Shown here one piece after another: positions 63,632 to 64,000 of a stretch of 64,000 nt of DNA. Below the pieces are notes generated by a model. It was not told the origin of the DNA. It worked only from the letters and a program-made list of their open reading frames with translations, and ran no database searches. The stretch is from Pectobacterium carotovorum. Lineage in GTDB: Bacteria; Pseudomonadota; Gammaproteobacteria; Enterobacterales; Enterobacteriaceae. The position numbers and the translations under genes are program-made. The DNA lies in contig NZ_JAXAFK010000001.1 of NCBI RefSeq assembly GCF_033898505.1, positions 2,418,001-2,482,000 on the forward strand. The letters run 5' to 3'. Every line of letters begins with the position of its first letter. The first letter of the stretch is position 1.

Positions 63632-64000
63632 TGAGGGATTACCGCGCCTTACTAAACTGGTTTACTGATTTCCAATCCGACAAGGAGGGCGATGGAGCGA
63701 TCATCAGGCGCTAAATTGATGGAAAATGGATTAAACCTACGAACGTGAACCCCATAAACTCGCCAAATAAAAAACCCTTGCATTTCTGCAAGGGCCTCAA
63801 TTGCTGGAAGGCATTCAGTTGTATATTGAGTATGCGCCGGGGGCCTCCCGTTACATCTAACACATACCTGTATCTAAGTAATCCTGCTTTTCGCGCACAT
63901 TCCTAGCTAGCCACAAGCATCGGTGTGATGAACCACATAAATGCGCTATCCATTTCCCCTAACCTAGATTCCGCTTTATGGCTTTAACGGATTACACAAG
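63632..64000. promoter_or_regulatory. Untranslated region at right edge, probable late-promoter area
   Basis: I see no credible gene in these 369 bases on either strand. A strong leftward terminator lies at 63772-63797. In lambda-like phages this place, upstream of the lysis genes, holds the late promoter and its Q-sensitive terminator. No -10/-35 pair could be fixed. Confidence 0.4.
63772..63797 (-). terminator. Terminator upstream of the nuclease and lysis genes
   Basis: CCCTTGCA pairs with TGCAAGGG around GAAA, followed on the minus strand by TTTTTTATT. It is a candidate for the phage late terminator overcome by Q-type antitermination. Confidence 0.75.

Noticed and set aside
63692..63748. 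Eighteen-codon + strand frame with a strong AAGGAGG ribosome site
   Set aside because: It is very short, opposite in sense to the late genes, and has no recognisable product; kept only as a curiosity.

Overview
The window looks like a chromosome of a soft-rot enterobacterium, most probably Pectobacterium (carotovorum/atrosepticum group). The reasons are a complete Out type II secretion cluster flanked by pectinase genes, a Nep1-like necrosis-inducing protein, enterobacterial housekeeping neighbours (dbpA, alaC, ycjG, argU) and repeat elements of the kind common in that genus. This identification is inference from gene content and recall, not from a search.

Layout. (1) 1-1915: the end of an unknown gene, then two paralogous secreted LprI-like proteins. 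(2) 2024-7126: an Lrp-type regulator divergent from an MFS exporter, the plant toxin Nip, and three genes without recognised function, the last behind a long leader with an attenuator-like hairpin and tandem repeats. (3) 7233-14324: an RBBP9-type hydrolase, RNA helicase DbpA, a four-gene ABC transporter operon of the MolABC type with a ModA-like soluble protein and a predicted ModE operator, and a luciferase-like flavin oxidoreductase. (4) 14816-32656: the Out system. outC-D-E-F-G-H-I-J-K-L-M-N-O all read leftward, ending at a strong terminator; a small inverted-repeat element sits between outG and outH. Upstream lie pehX (GH28) and a PL1 pectate lyase, both with lipoprotein signals, then outB (rightward) and the pilotin outS (leftward). 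Nip and the wider pectinase set are the expected cargo of this machine. (5) 32777-38789: alaC, ycjG, a D-amino-acid-transaminase-like gene and a large MscS-family channel. (6) 39115-64000: tRNA-Arg (argU) with a prophage beside it. The prophage is lambda-like in order. Reading leftward it has a lipoprotein nuclease, holin with dual start, GH19 endolysin, Rz with embedded Rz1, an accessory gene of unknown function, a small gene, a 121-nt tRNA-like RNA, a zinc-knuckle microprotein and cos (cosQ plus cosN). Then come terminase, gpW, portal, a ClpP-protease/capsid fusion, head and tail genes with a probable G/T frameshift, tape measure, a BamE-like lipoprotein insert, tail tip genes and an SGNH-esterase tail fibre. 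An SOS-controlled dinI-like gene reads the other way next to argU. Integrase and immunity genes must lie beyond the right edge.

The most unusual signals are the tRNA-like RNA with an oversized anticodon region, the accessory gene with its double palindrome, the ModE-box transporter with a cytosolic ModA-like partner, the inverted-repeat element inside the out operon, and the tandem-repeat expansion in the OutG leader peptide.
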